Of a stretch of 40,415 nucleotides of DNA, positions 21,013 through 29,086 are shown piece after piece (position 1 is the stretch's first letter; each line of letters begins with the position of its first letter). The translations under genes and the position numbers were made by a program. This DNA is from Pseudomonadota bacterium (GTDB lineage: Bacteria; Myxococcota_A; Polyangia; Fen-1088). Where the stretch lies: the NCBI GenBank assembly GCA_017881315.1, contig JADGRB010000014.1:1-40415 (forward strand), in the 5' to 3' direction. The notes under the pieces were generated by a model. That model was given only the letters and a program-made list of their open reading frames with translations, was not told the origin of the DNA and searched no databases.

Positions 21013-21035
21013 CGGCCCGCTCTCGGGACGGGCCG
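21013..21035. terminator. Hairpin between convergent MFS and GGDEF genes
   Basis: cggcccg(21013-21019)/cgggccg(21029-21035) in the convergent intergenic gap. Confidence 0.4.
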
Positions 21036-21042
21036 CTTCCGC

Positions 21043-22026
21043 CTACGCCGACGGCTTGCTGTCTTTTCGCGGCTCGGGTCTGGGGGTCTTTTCCGAGCCG
21101 TGCACACAGACGCGGTTGCGGCCGCTCCGCTTGGCCTCGTAGAGCGCCTTGTCCGCCGCGGCCAGGAACGCGGCGTGGTCGGTGATCCCGCTCTCAGGAA
21201 TCGACGCGATGCCGAGGCTGATGGTGACCGGGATTTCCTTCCCGCCGAAGGTGAACCTGCGCTCCTCGACGGTGCGCCGCAGGCGCTCGGCCACGATCTT
21301 GGCACCTGCCTGATCCGAACCGCGACACAGCACCGTAAACTCCTCGCCGCCGAAGCGCGCCAGCACGTCTTCCGTGCGCAGCAACTCCGCCATCAGCTGC
21401 GACAGCTCCGAGAGCACGAAATCCCCCGCCGGGTGCCCATGGGTGTCGTTGATCTTCTTGAAGTGATCGATGTCGAGAAAGATGAGCGCCAGCGGCCCTC
21501 CGTGACGGGCGGCGAAGGCGAACTCCTTTTCCAGGTAGTCGGTGAAGTACTTCTTGTTGAAGACCTTGGTGAGCCCGTCGCGCAGCGCCGATTCGTACAT
21601 CTGGCGCTGGAACACCTCGTCCAGATAGTCGTGGTAGGTAAACTTCAGAATGGTCGTCGAGCCGACCATGATCTTGTCCCCGTCGGTGAGCTCGCGTCGG
21701 TCGACGCGGATGCCGTTGCAGAAGGTGCCGTTGGTCGAGCCCAGATCGACCAGAATGATCTTTTCGCCGTCGCGCATGAACTGGCAGTGCTCGCGCGAGA
21801 CCCCCTCGTCGTTCAGTCGGATGGTCACCGACGGGCCGCGGCCCACGATGGTCTTGTCCTCCTGCAGCTTGAACATCTCGCCGGCGCTGACGCCGGCCAG
21901 CACCACCAGGTAGGCGAGGTTCCGCTTCTGCTCCTTGTCAGACTCCGGGGGGACCGCCGGTTTGGTGGCCGTCGAGTCCGTCGGGGCGCTGGCCCCGTCC
22001 CCGCTTCCGCTCTTCCTGGCGCGCAT
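21043..22026 (-). CDS. FHA-domain diguanylate cyclase (GGDEF)
   Basis: FHA: IVGRGPSVTIRLNDEGVSREHCQF...LVDLGSTNGTFCNGIRVDR; GGDEF: FLDIDHFKKINDTHGHPAGDFVL, LARFGGEEFTVL. Confidence 0.95.
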   Translation of the reverse strand: MRARKSGSGDGASAPTDSTATKPAVPPESDKEQKRNLAYLVVLAGVSAGEMFKLQEDKTIVGRGPSVTIRLNDEGVSREHCQFMRDGEKIILVDLGSTNGTFCNGIRVDRRELTDGDKIMVGSTTILKFTYHDYLDEVFQRQMYESALRDGLTKVFNKKYFTDYLEKEFAFAARHGGPLALIFLDIDHFKKINDTHGHPAGDFVLSELSQLMAELLRTEDVLARFGGEEFTVLCRGSDQAGAKIVAERLRRTVEERRFTFGGKEIPVTISLGIASIPESGITDHAAFLAAADKALYEAKRSGRNRVCVHGSEKTPRPEPRKDSKPSA

Positions 22027-22061
22027 CTGACGCGTTCATCCTAAGCTGAAGCGCGGACTTT

Positions 22062-22101
22062 GTCATAGCCGCTGTCGTTATAGCCGCTCGTCATAGTCGC
22101 T
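22062..22101. repeat. Three imperfect 12-15-bp direct repeats upstream of the FHA-GGDEF gene
   Basis: gtcatagccgct / gtcgttatagccgct / cgtcatagtcgct. Confidence 0.6.
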
Positions 22102-22582
22102 CTCTTCGGCCCCGGGCGTCGATGCGCCAGCGCAGGGTCCCCGGCCCGTCGATGCCGTCGGGCAGGCGGATCCGCAGCGCCTCCGCCTTGCGCAGGGGCG
22201 GGTGTCGCGGCTTCTGCGTTAGCGCCGCCGCCAGCGCCGAGACAATGGGTTCGTGGGCGACGAGCGCGATCGACTGCGTCTCCGGCTGGTTGCGTCCGGC
22301 CGCCTCGAGGAATGCGATCAGCCGCGACACCGCCCCCTCGGGGACCAGCAGCTCGCTGACCAGGATCCTCTCGCCGTGGTCGATGGCGGCCGCGACGATC
22401 TCGGCGGTCTGGACGGCCCGCACCAGCGGGCTCGATACCATCAGATCGAAGCCGACGCCGTGGCGGCAGAGCGCGCGTCCGAGGCGCCGCGAATCACCGC
22501 GGCCGCGCAAGGTGAGCGCGCGCGCCTCGTCCCGGGGCGCGTCGTCGCCGGCCTCCGCGTGTCGGATCAGCGTGACCCGCAT
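22091..22582 (-). CDS. SixA-like phosphohistidine phosphatase
   Basis: MRVTLIRHAEAGDDAPRDEARALTLRGRGDSRRLG; DLMVSSPLVRAVQTAEIV; LVAHEPIVSALAAALT. Confidence 0.88.
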   Translation of the reverse strand: MRVTLIRHAEAGDDAPRDEARALTLRGRGDSRRLGRALCRHGVGFDLMVSSPLVRAVQTAEIVAAAIDHGERILVSELLVPEGAVSRLIAFLEAAGRNQPETQSIALVAHEPIVSALAAALTQKPRHPPLRKAEALRIRLPDGIDGPGTLRWRIDARGRRERL

Positions 22583-22597
22583 GTGGGCCGCGGGCCG

Positions 22598-23218
22598 TCA
22601 GGAGCCCTGGTGACCGGTCCCGGCGTCGTGTCCGCCGGAATCGCCCGGGCCCGACGGGGCCGGCACCGACTCCGGCGACGGGACCGCGATGCTGCCCGGA
22701 CCTGGCGCGGCTTCGGTGGCGCTCGTCGCTTCGGGCGCTGGCGCCGCAGCGGGAGCTGGCGGCGCGGGGGGCGGCCCCGCATCGATGCCGTGCTTCTTGA
22801 GCGCGGCCAGATAGTGGTCGCGCTCGGCGATCGCCGTCAGGAGGCGCTGCCTCATGATGTCGTTGTTCTGCTTGAGGCGCGTGATGTCGGAGAGATCCCG
22901 CTGGCGCGTCGAATCGACCCGCGACGCGCGGGCGAAGGCCTTCAGGAACTCCGCCTGCCCGAGCTCGGCCATGCCGGTCGCGTTGTATTTTCCGACCTCG
23001 ACCTTCTCGAGGTAGCCCTCGGCCGCCAGCCCGAGCAGCGCCTTCGAGACCTGAGGCTCGCCCGCGCCGATCGACAGCGACACATCGACCGGCGAGAACG
23101 CCTCGTTGGCCGCCGCCAGTCGTTTGAGCTCGTCGAAGAGCTCCTGCCGGTCGACCTTGGCCCCGGCATCGCCGCCGAAAGAGCTCCTGCTGCTGGTGTG
23201 GCTCCGCTTGAGGCTCAT
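22598..23218 (-). CDS. Hypothetical protein: possible winged-helix-like N-terminal domain, coiled coil, Pro/Ala-rich tail
   Basis: VDRQELFDELKRLAAANEAFSPVDVSLSIGAGEPQVSKALLGLAAEGYLEKVEVGKYNATGMAELGQAEFLKAFARA. Confidence 0.7.
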   Translation of the reverse strand: MSLKRSHTSSRSSFGGDAGAKVDRQELFDELKRLAAANEAFSPVDVSLSIGAGEPQVSKALLGLAAEGYLEKVEVGKYNATGMAELGQAEFLKAFARASRVDSTRQRDLSDITRLKQNNDIMRQRLLTAIAERDHYLAALKKHGIDAGPPPAPPAPAAAPAPEATSATEAAPGPGSIAVPSPESVPAPSGPGDSGGHDAGTGHQGS

Positions 23219-23277
23219 GCCCGTATCTCCTGTCCGAATTGGCGTGCGTTATACCATCAATTGGCCGGCCGGCTTGG

Positions 23278-24762
23278 CTAGAAGCCGATCTGCACGGCCG
23301 CGCGCACGCGATGCGCGGTCGGCGCGGTCTGCGCGTCCGGAGAGGTCAGGTGGCTGTAGTCCATCTGCACCTTGATCCGGTGCCCGCGCAGGTAGGCGCT
23401 CACGGCGCCGCTCTGCTCGTCCTCACGGTGCCCGCGCAGGAGGTGCTCCTCGGCGGTCGCGCCGTAGAGGGGGAGATCGGCCCGCCCGATGCGCGCGGCC
23501 ACCTGCAACCGGTGCGGCAGGATGAAGGCGCTGGCCTCGATGTACCCGCCCCAGTACCGGCGCGACGCGGCGGCGATTCCCGGATCCTCCAGCCGCCCGA
23601 ACCACTCGGCCTCCAGCGATGCCCCACGCCAGAGCGCGCGCAGCTCGGCCCCCCCCTGCCAGACGGCGACGTTGTCGGTTCGGCCGTCGCCGTCCAGATC
23701 GGTCGGCGCCATCGGATCGGCCGTGCGCGCGACGACGTCCGTCGGGACCAGGTTGTAGGTGCCCGACAGACCGATCGCCAGCAACGGACGCCGGTGGCCG
23801 TCGATGTCCCCCTGGCTCGCGGGGAGCGCCCCGAACGGCGAGGCCACCACGCGCAGCGCGTAGGCGAGATCGATGTTGTCGTTGGAGAGCCCGGCGCCCG
23901 CACCATTGAGAATCGCCGCCTGCACCGTGAGACGGCCGGGGATCGGACGGCCGATCAGCATCGCGCCGACGTCGCGCTCGAGCGAGAAGGCCGTCATCGG
24001 CGTCGAGAAATCCACGAACTCCAGCTCGGCCTCCCAGTACTGCCGCTGCAGGCCATAGGGGACCTTGAACTGCCCCGCTTCGATGGTCAGCAGGCGGGAG
24101 GGACGCCAGGCCACGTACGCGTCCTTGAGGTGTTGCCCCGGCGCCGCGTCGAGCTGCATGCGATACTCCAAGAAAGGACCGGCGACGTGCCCCTCAAGGA
24201 TGATCTCGGCGTGCGCGACGGAGAAGTTGGAGACGTCTGGCGGCGCGAAGTCTTGCGCCCCCCGGGAGGCGATCTGGCCGGTGTAGATCGCCTGCACCCG
24301 CGCGCGGGGGCGGAGATAGAAACCATTGTCGGGCGACCGGATCTCGAGACCGCCGTCGCGAAACCTCACCACACGCGTCTCGGGCGGCAGCGCGTCGCGC
24401 GCGGCGGACGCCTGGCGCTGCGTCTCCGCCTGGCGCGCATCCAGATCGTCGAGGCGCCGGCGGATGTCGTCGTACGAGGCCCGCTGCCGCTCCAGCGCTT
24501 CGAGCTCTCTGCGCAGCTCGATGACCTGCGCTTCCGCCTCCTGCGCGGCGCGCTGGGCCGCGGCGGCCTGCGTCTCCGCCTCCGCGGCCGTGTCGGCGGG
24601 GGCCGGAGGCACCGGCGGGATGAAGGGCGTAGCCGGCGGAATCGGATTGCCGGCAGCCGGGGGCCCGTCGGCGGCGCGGGCCACGAACGGATGGACGAGG
24701 AGGACGACAACGGCGAGCAGGACGCCGCGCCTCGCCGTTCGCCGCCAGACGAAGCCCGTCAC
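23278..24762 (-). CDS. Phosphate-selective porin O/P-like outer-membrane protein
   Basis: Signal-like VTGFVWRRTARRGVLLAVVVLLVHPFVARAA; coiled-coil; GFYLRPRARVQAIYTGQI, DAAPGQHLKDAYVAWRPSRLLTIEAGQFKVPYGLQRQYW; C-term aromatic QIGF. Confidence 0.85.
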   Translation of the reverse strand: MTGFVWRRTARRGVLLAVVVLLVHPFVARAADGPPAAGNPIPPATPFIPPVPPAPADTAAEAETQAAAAQRAAQEAEAQVIELRRELEALERQRASYDDIRRRLDDLDARQAETQRQASAARDALPPETRVVRFRDGGLEIRSPDNGFYLRPRARVQAIYTGQIASRGAQDFAPPDVSNFSVAHAEIILEGHVAGPFLEYRMQLDAAPGQHLKDAYVAWRPSRLLTIEAGQFKVPYGLQRQYWEAELEFVDFSTPMTAFSLERDVGAMLIGRPIPGRLTVQAAILNGAGAGLSNDNIDLAYALRVVASPFGALPASQGDIDGHRRPLLAIGLSGTYNLVPTDVVARTADPMAPTDLDGDGRTDNVAVWQGGAELRALWRGASLEAEWFGRLEDPGIAAASRRYWGGYIEASAFILPHRLQVAARIGRADLPLYGATAEEHLLRGHREDEQSGAVSAYLRGHRIKVQMDYSHLTSPDAQTAPTAHRVRAAVQIGF

Positions 24763-24764
24763 GG

Positions 24765-25883
24765 TCAGCGCCGCTTGCGTCGTTTGGGCGTCGCCGCTAC
24801 CGGATGACCGCCCGCGGCCCCGCCGGCCGCCGCCAGGGCCGGCGTCTGCCACAGGCGGAGGCTCTCGGGATCGCGGCGGTAGCGGCGCACCAGCGCGACG
24901 AGTAGAGCGAGGCCCAGCACCACCGACGCGATGCCGATGAATTGGGAGGTCGACAGCGATCCGACGTTTCCGCGCTGATCGTCGTCGCGCACGATCTCGA
25001 TGAGCGGACGCATGATGCCGTAGCCCAGGACCCACCCCAGAAAGACCTGACCCGAGAACCGACGGTACCGGCGGATGAGCATCAAGATCGCGAACAGGCT
25101 CAGTCCCACCAGCGCTTCGTAGATCTGCGTCGGGTGAACGGGGTACGACCAGGCGGCGTCCCGCGCGAGGCCGAGATCCCGCACATGGTGCTGCCAGGCC
25201 GGGCTTCCCTGCGGCGCCAGCGCGCTCGGCCCGGGGAAACGGATCGCCCAGGGGAGGCTGCTGCGCGCGCCGAAGTCGCACCCGAACAGGAAGCACCCCA
25301 TGCGGGTGATCGCGGTGCCCAGCACCACCCCCGGCGCCACCACGTCGGCCCATTGCAAGAGCGGAATCTTGCGCTTGCGGCAGCCATACCAGCTGGCGAG
25401 GAAGCCGCCGATCATGCCGCCGTAGGCCACCAGGCCGCCCCGGTTGACCATGAACATCTCGGTCACGCTGTCGAAGTCTGAAAGGTTGGTGAGGACGTAG
25501 AGGACGCGCGATCCGATGATCGACCAGACCGCCGTCCACATGTACATCGTGCCGGCCTCTTGCTGATCGATGTTGTCCTGCTTGGCGAGCCGCATCACCA
25601 GGAACCACCCCACCACCAGTGAGGTCCCCAGCATCACGCCGTACGAATAGATCGGCACCGGCGTCCAGGGATGTCCGAAGCCCGCGGCGCTCGGGGTCCA
25701 CGAGCCCGACTTCATGCCGATCAGGACCTCGGCGGCCACCAGCAGGTAAAGGGGCGTCGACGACAACGGGATCGATCGATCCTTTCGCCGCTGGATGAGG
25801 TCGCGCAGGAAGATCCCCAGCGCGAGCGCGAGCGCGGCGACGAAGAGGAGCTTGGCCGGGATATTTACGAGGATGGGGCGCAT
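24765..25883 (-). CDS. lgt: Prolipoprotein diacylglyceryl transferase
   Basis: YSYGVMLGTSLVVGWFLVMRLAK; GGLVAYGGMIGGFLASWYGCRKRKIPLLQWADVVAPGVVLGTAITRMGCFLFGCDFG; YPVHPTQIYEALVG. Start set at MRPILVNIP; an upstream ATG at 25922 is possible. Confidence 0.93.
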   Translation of the reverse strand: MRPILVNIPAKLLFVAALALALGIFLRDLIQRRKDRSIPLSSTPLYLLVAAEVLIGMKSGSWTPSAAGFGHPWTPVPIYSYGVMLGTSLVVGWFLVMRLAKQDNIDQQEAGTMYMWTAVWSIIGSRVLYVLTNLSDFDSVTEMFMVNRGGLVAYGGMIGGFLASWYGCRKRKIPLLQWADVVAPGVVLGTAITRMGCFLFGCDFGARSSLPWAIRFPGPSALAPQGSPAWQHHVRDLGLARDAAWSYPVHPTQIYEALVGLSLFAILMLIRRYRRFSGQVFLGWVLGYGIMRPLIEIVRDDDQRGNVGSLSTSQFIGIASVVLGLALLVALVRRYRRDPESLRLWQTPALAAAGGAAGGHPVAATPKRRKRR

Positions 25884-25955
25884 GGGGGCAGAACAGCCGT
25901 GGCCTCTAGATATTCCGCCCACCCCGCGACGTCAATGCGGGGCTGCGGCGGCCCA

Positions 25956-27677
25956 CTATCTTCGCCTGCGCGGTTTGCGTGGGCGTCCCGCGAACCAGGC
26001 CAAGATCAGGAGCAGACCGGATAGGCCGGCGGCGAGCCCGGCGATCCAGGTGGCGCGGGGCTGGCCCCGGCCGTTGAAGACCGTCGCCAGCGCCGCCCCG
26101 GTGGCGGCCAGGAGGCCCCAGAGGATCTGCTGTCCGGCGTAGTAGAGCAGGCGCGCGTTTTCGTCGAGGTTGTGAAAGCCGACCTCGATCTCGCCGCGCA
26201 GCGCGCGATCCATGAACCGCTGCAGCTCGCCGGGGAGCGACAGCGCCGAGAGCGCCATCTCGCGCGACGCCTCCAGCACGATCTCCGACCACTGCTTCTT
26301 CTCGCCGAGCAGGAAGCGCTCCAGATAGGGCTCGATGATGGCGGCCGGGTTCATCTCCGGATCGAGCGTAGTGCAGACGCCCAGCAGCAGCAGCAGCGTG
26401 CGCTCGAGGAGGATCCACTCCTTGGGGATGTGGAAGGCGTCGCGCAGGTCGGCCAGGCTCACGTTGAGATCGCGCAGGTCGAGCAGGCTGCCCAGGCTCT
26501 TCTCGGTGTCGAACTTGAGGTCCTTGAGCGAGAAGCCCTCGGCCGAGACCTGGACCCGCATCTTGTCGTGGAAATACTGGACGACGCGGTCGAAGACCTC
26601 CGGGTCCGCGCGGCGCGAGATGAATCCCATCTCCTTCATCGCGGAGACGATCCGGACCGTGTCGCGCGTGATCGCGCCCTGGACGAACGACATCATGCCC
26701 CGCCGCATCGACTCGCTGACCGTCGCGGTGGCGCCGAAGTCCAGGAACACGATGGTGGGCGGCCCACCCGGCGTGACCGGCGTCTGAACCAGCAGGTTTC
26801 CGGGGTGCGGATCGGCGTGATAGAGGCCGTCGATGAAGATCTGCTGGCAGTAGGCCTCGACGCAGATGCGGGCCGCCGCGCGCCGGTCGACCTTGAGGCT
26901 CTCCAGCCGCTCCAGGTCGGCGACCTTCGGTCCCTCCATCCACTCGGTGGTCAGCACGCGCGCCGTCGAGAACGCCGCCATCACGCGCGGAAAGCGCACC
27001 TGCGAGGCGGGCGTCTTGCGGGCGGCGAAGTTGGCGGCGATCTTCTGGATCGCCGCCGCTTCGAGCCGATAGTCCAGCTCGGCCAGGACCATCTCGCGGA
27101 TCTCGCGGTAGATGGTGTCGAAGCCGTAGTCGGGCATGAACCAGCGCAGGATGCCGAAGATGCGCTGGAGCGCCCGCAGATCGATGCGGACGATCTCCTC
27201 GATGTCCGGATACTGAACCTTGACCGCCACCTCTTCGCCCGAGGCGAGGCGGGCGCGGTGCACCTGCCCGATCGACGCCGACGCCACCGGCTCGGTCGAA
27301 AACTCGGCGAACACTTCGGTGGGCGCCCGCCCGCCGAACTCCTCGCGCAGCCGCGCCTCGATGTCCCGGTAGGGGCGGGGCGGCACCTGATCCTGGAGGC
27401 GCTGCAGCTCCTCGCGGAAGGCATCGGGCAGCACGTTGGCCATGATGCTGATGAGCTGGCCCACCTTGATGAAGAGCCCGCGCAACCGCAAGATGGCCGC
27501 CTCGATCCGGCGGGCATTCTTGCGGTGCTTGGCCAGCGTGAGCCGTTGCACCGACTCGGGGCCGCGAAACCGACGGGAGATCGAGAGCCCAAAATAGGAG
27601 AGCGCGACCTGGGTGGTCACGAAGTAAGCGGAGAAAAGGCGCGCCCGGCCCGACAAAGCGCCGTGAGGATATCGCAC
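25956..27677 (-). CDS. ABC1/AarF/UbiB family atypical kinase
   Basis: GLFIKVGQLISIMANVLPDAFREELQRLQDQVPP; PVASASIGQVHRARLASGEEVAVKVQYPDIEEIVRIDL; YHADPHPGNLLV; IVFLDFGATATV; two C-terminal TM segments. Confidence 0.94.
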   Translation of the reverse strand: MRYPHGALSGRARLFSAYFVTTQVALSYFGLSISRRFRGPESVQRLTLAKHRKNARRIEAAILRLRGLFIKVGQLISIMANVLPDAFREELQRLQDQVPPRPYRDIEARLREEFGGRAPTEVFAEFSTEPVASASIGQVHRARLASGEEVAVKVQYPDIEEIVRIDLRALQRIFGILRWFMPDYGFDTIYREIREMVLAELDYRLEAAAIQKIAANFAARKTPASQVRFPRVMAAFSTARVLTTEWMEGPKVADLERLESLKVDRRAAARICVEAYCQQIFIDGLYHADPHPGNLLVQTPVTPGGPPTIVFLDFGATATVSESMRRGMMSFVQGAITRDTVRIVSAMKEMGFISRRADPEVFDRVVQYFHDKMRVQVSAEGFSLKDLKFDTEKSLGSLLDLRDLNVSLADLRDAFHIPKEWILLERTLLLLLGVCTTLDPEMNPAAIIEPYLERFLLGEKKQWSEIVLEASREMALSALSLPGELQRFMDRALRGEIEVGFHNLDENARLLYYAGQQILWGLLAATGAALATVFNGRGQPRATWIAGLAAGLSGLLLILAWFAGRPRKPRRRR

Positions 27678-27706
27678 CTGCCGCGGCTCCGCGGTAACCT
27701 TCCGCC

Positions 27707-28066
27707 ATGGGTGACGACGCCAAGACCAACGCGGGCGACCGCCAGGAGGATTCGGCGCCGGAGACGGTCGCCGAAGAGGACGACGTCACCGGGCGCGGCG
27801 AGGACCGCAGCGGGATCAGCGACTTCGTTCGCCGGGCCGTCTCGGCCGGCGTCGGGGCCGCGAGCCGTTCGAAGGACGACATCATGCGCGCCGCCGCCGG
27901 CGAGGTCCGGACCTGGCTCGAGCACCTCAACTTCAACGACGAGGTCGTCAAGGCGCTCGCCAAGATGGTCATCGAGGTGAAGACCGAGATCCGATTCCGG
28001 GCCACCGACGAGGGGAAGCTGGTCTCCGAGACCAGCAACGACGTCAAGGTCAAACCCAGCCGCTGA
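27707..28066 (+). CDS. Hypothetical protein
   Basis: 119-aa ORF: SRSKDDIMRAAAGEVRTWLEHLNFNDEVVKALAKMVIEVKTEIRFRATDEGKL; divergent from the UbiB-family gene. Confidence 0.65.
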   Translation: MGDDAKTNAGDRQEDSAPETVAEEDDVTGRGEDRSGISDFVRRAVSAGVGAASRSKDDIMRAAAGEVRTWLEHLNFNDEVVKALAKMVIEVKTEIRFRATDEGKLVSETSNDVKVKPSR

Positions 28067-28085
28067 GCGGCCACCCCGCGCGGCG

Positions 28086-29051
28086 CTACCGCTGGGTGCC
28101 GCGATACCCGGCGATGAGCTCCCGGTCGGAGACGACCGTCTCGGCCCGGGTGCCGAGGAAGTAGATGCACGAGGCCGCGTCGAGCGCACCGGGGCGCTGC
28201 CCGAAGATGTGATCGGTAACCTCGAAGACGAACGCCGTGATCCGCCCGAACAGCGCCAGCGCCTTGGCGAGCGGCCGGGAGCGGGTCCAGGAGGCCAGGA
28301 AGTATCGCCAGGCCCAGGCCAGCGCCGTGCCGGGGCCGGCGACCGCGCCGCTCTCCAGCTCCGCGAAGCGGCGAAAGAGGCGACGGTGCCCCATGTGGCT
28401 GAAGCGGGTGAAGTCGTAGCCGTACAGATGGACCTGCTGCATGAACGGCGTCTCGGCGTAGACGATCCCGTTCGGCTTGAGGAGTCGGTGAATCTCCTCG
28501 ACGCAGCGCCAGGGGTCCGCCACGTGTTCGAGCACGGCCTGGGCCACCACCGCGTCGACGCTGCCGTCGCGAAACGGCAGATCGTGCGCGTCGCAGAAGA
28601 TCAGCGCCGCCGAGTCGGGCGAGGGGTCGACGTTCACGAGGCGGAGCGCCGGCTCCCCGGTGAGCGCCTTCATCCCCTTGCCCTGAAAGCCGCCGCCGAC
28701 CAGCAGCACCACGGGCGCGCTGCTGCGTTCCAGCAGCAAACGCTTCATGGTTTCGAAGCACCGGACGGCCGACAGATTCACCCCCGGAGACGGCAATCGG
28801 CTCACCCACCGGCGGAGCGCCCCGGCCCGGCCCGCGCCGGCCTTCAGAGGCGCGGCCTGCCCTGGCTGGTAGTCGCGGTGGTGGAAGACCGAGCGATCTT
28901 CGTCGATCAGCACGGGCCGGCCGTCGACGATCGGGAACCTCTTACCACACCGGGCGTCGCCACACGGCAGCACCTCACCGGTCGCGGGCGCGAAAGCCCC
29001 CTTGCAGGTCGGGCAACACAGCAGCTCGGCGAATGCCCGGTAGGAGCCCAC
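28086..29051 (-). CDS. Class I SAM-dependent methyltransferase with N-terminal Trm112-like Zn-binding region
   Basis: LLCCPTCKGAFAPATGEVLPCGDARCGKRFPIVDGRPVLI; VVLLVGGGFQGKGMKAL; DGSVDAVVAQAVLEHVADPWRCVEEIHRLLKPNGIVYAETPFMQQ. Confidence 0.88.
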   Translation of the reverse strand: MGSYRAFAELLCCPTCKGAFAPATGEVLPCGDARCGKRFPIVDGRPVLIDEDRSVFHHRDYQPGQAAPLKAGAGRAGALRRWVSRLPSPGVNLSAVRCFETMKRLLLERSSAPVVLLVGGGFQGKGMKALTGEPALRLVNVDPSPDSAALIFCDAHDLPFRDGSVDAVVAQAVLEHVADPWRCVEEIHRLLKPNGIVYAETPFMQQVHLYGYDFTRFSHMGHRRLFRRFAELESGAVAGPGTALAWAWRYFLASWTRSRPLAKALALFGRITAFVFEVTDHIFGQRPGALDAASCIYFLGTRAETVVSDRELIAGYRGTQR

Positions 29052-29086
29052 GGCGGCCGACCTTAGCGCCGATCGCGCGCGATGTG

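Noticed and set aside
25906-28809. 967-aa minus-strand ORF
   Set aside because: Shadow frame overlapping the UbiB-family kinase, the 119-aa ORF and the methyltransferase; no family-like motifs.
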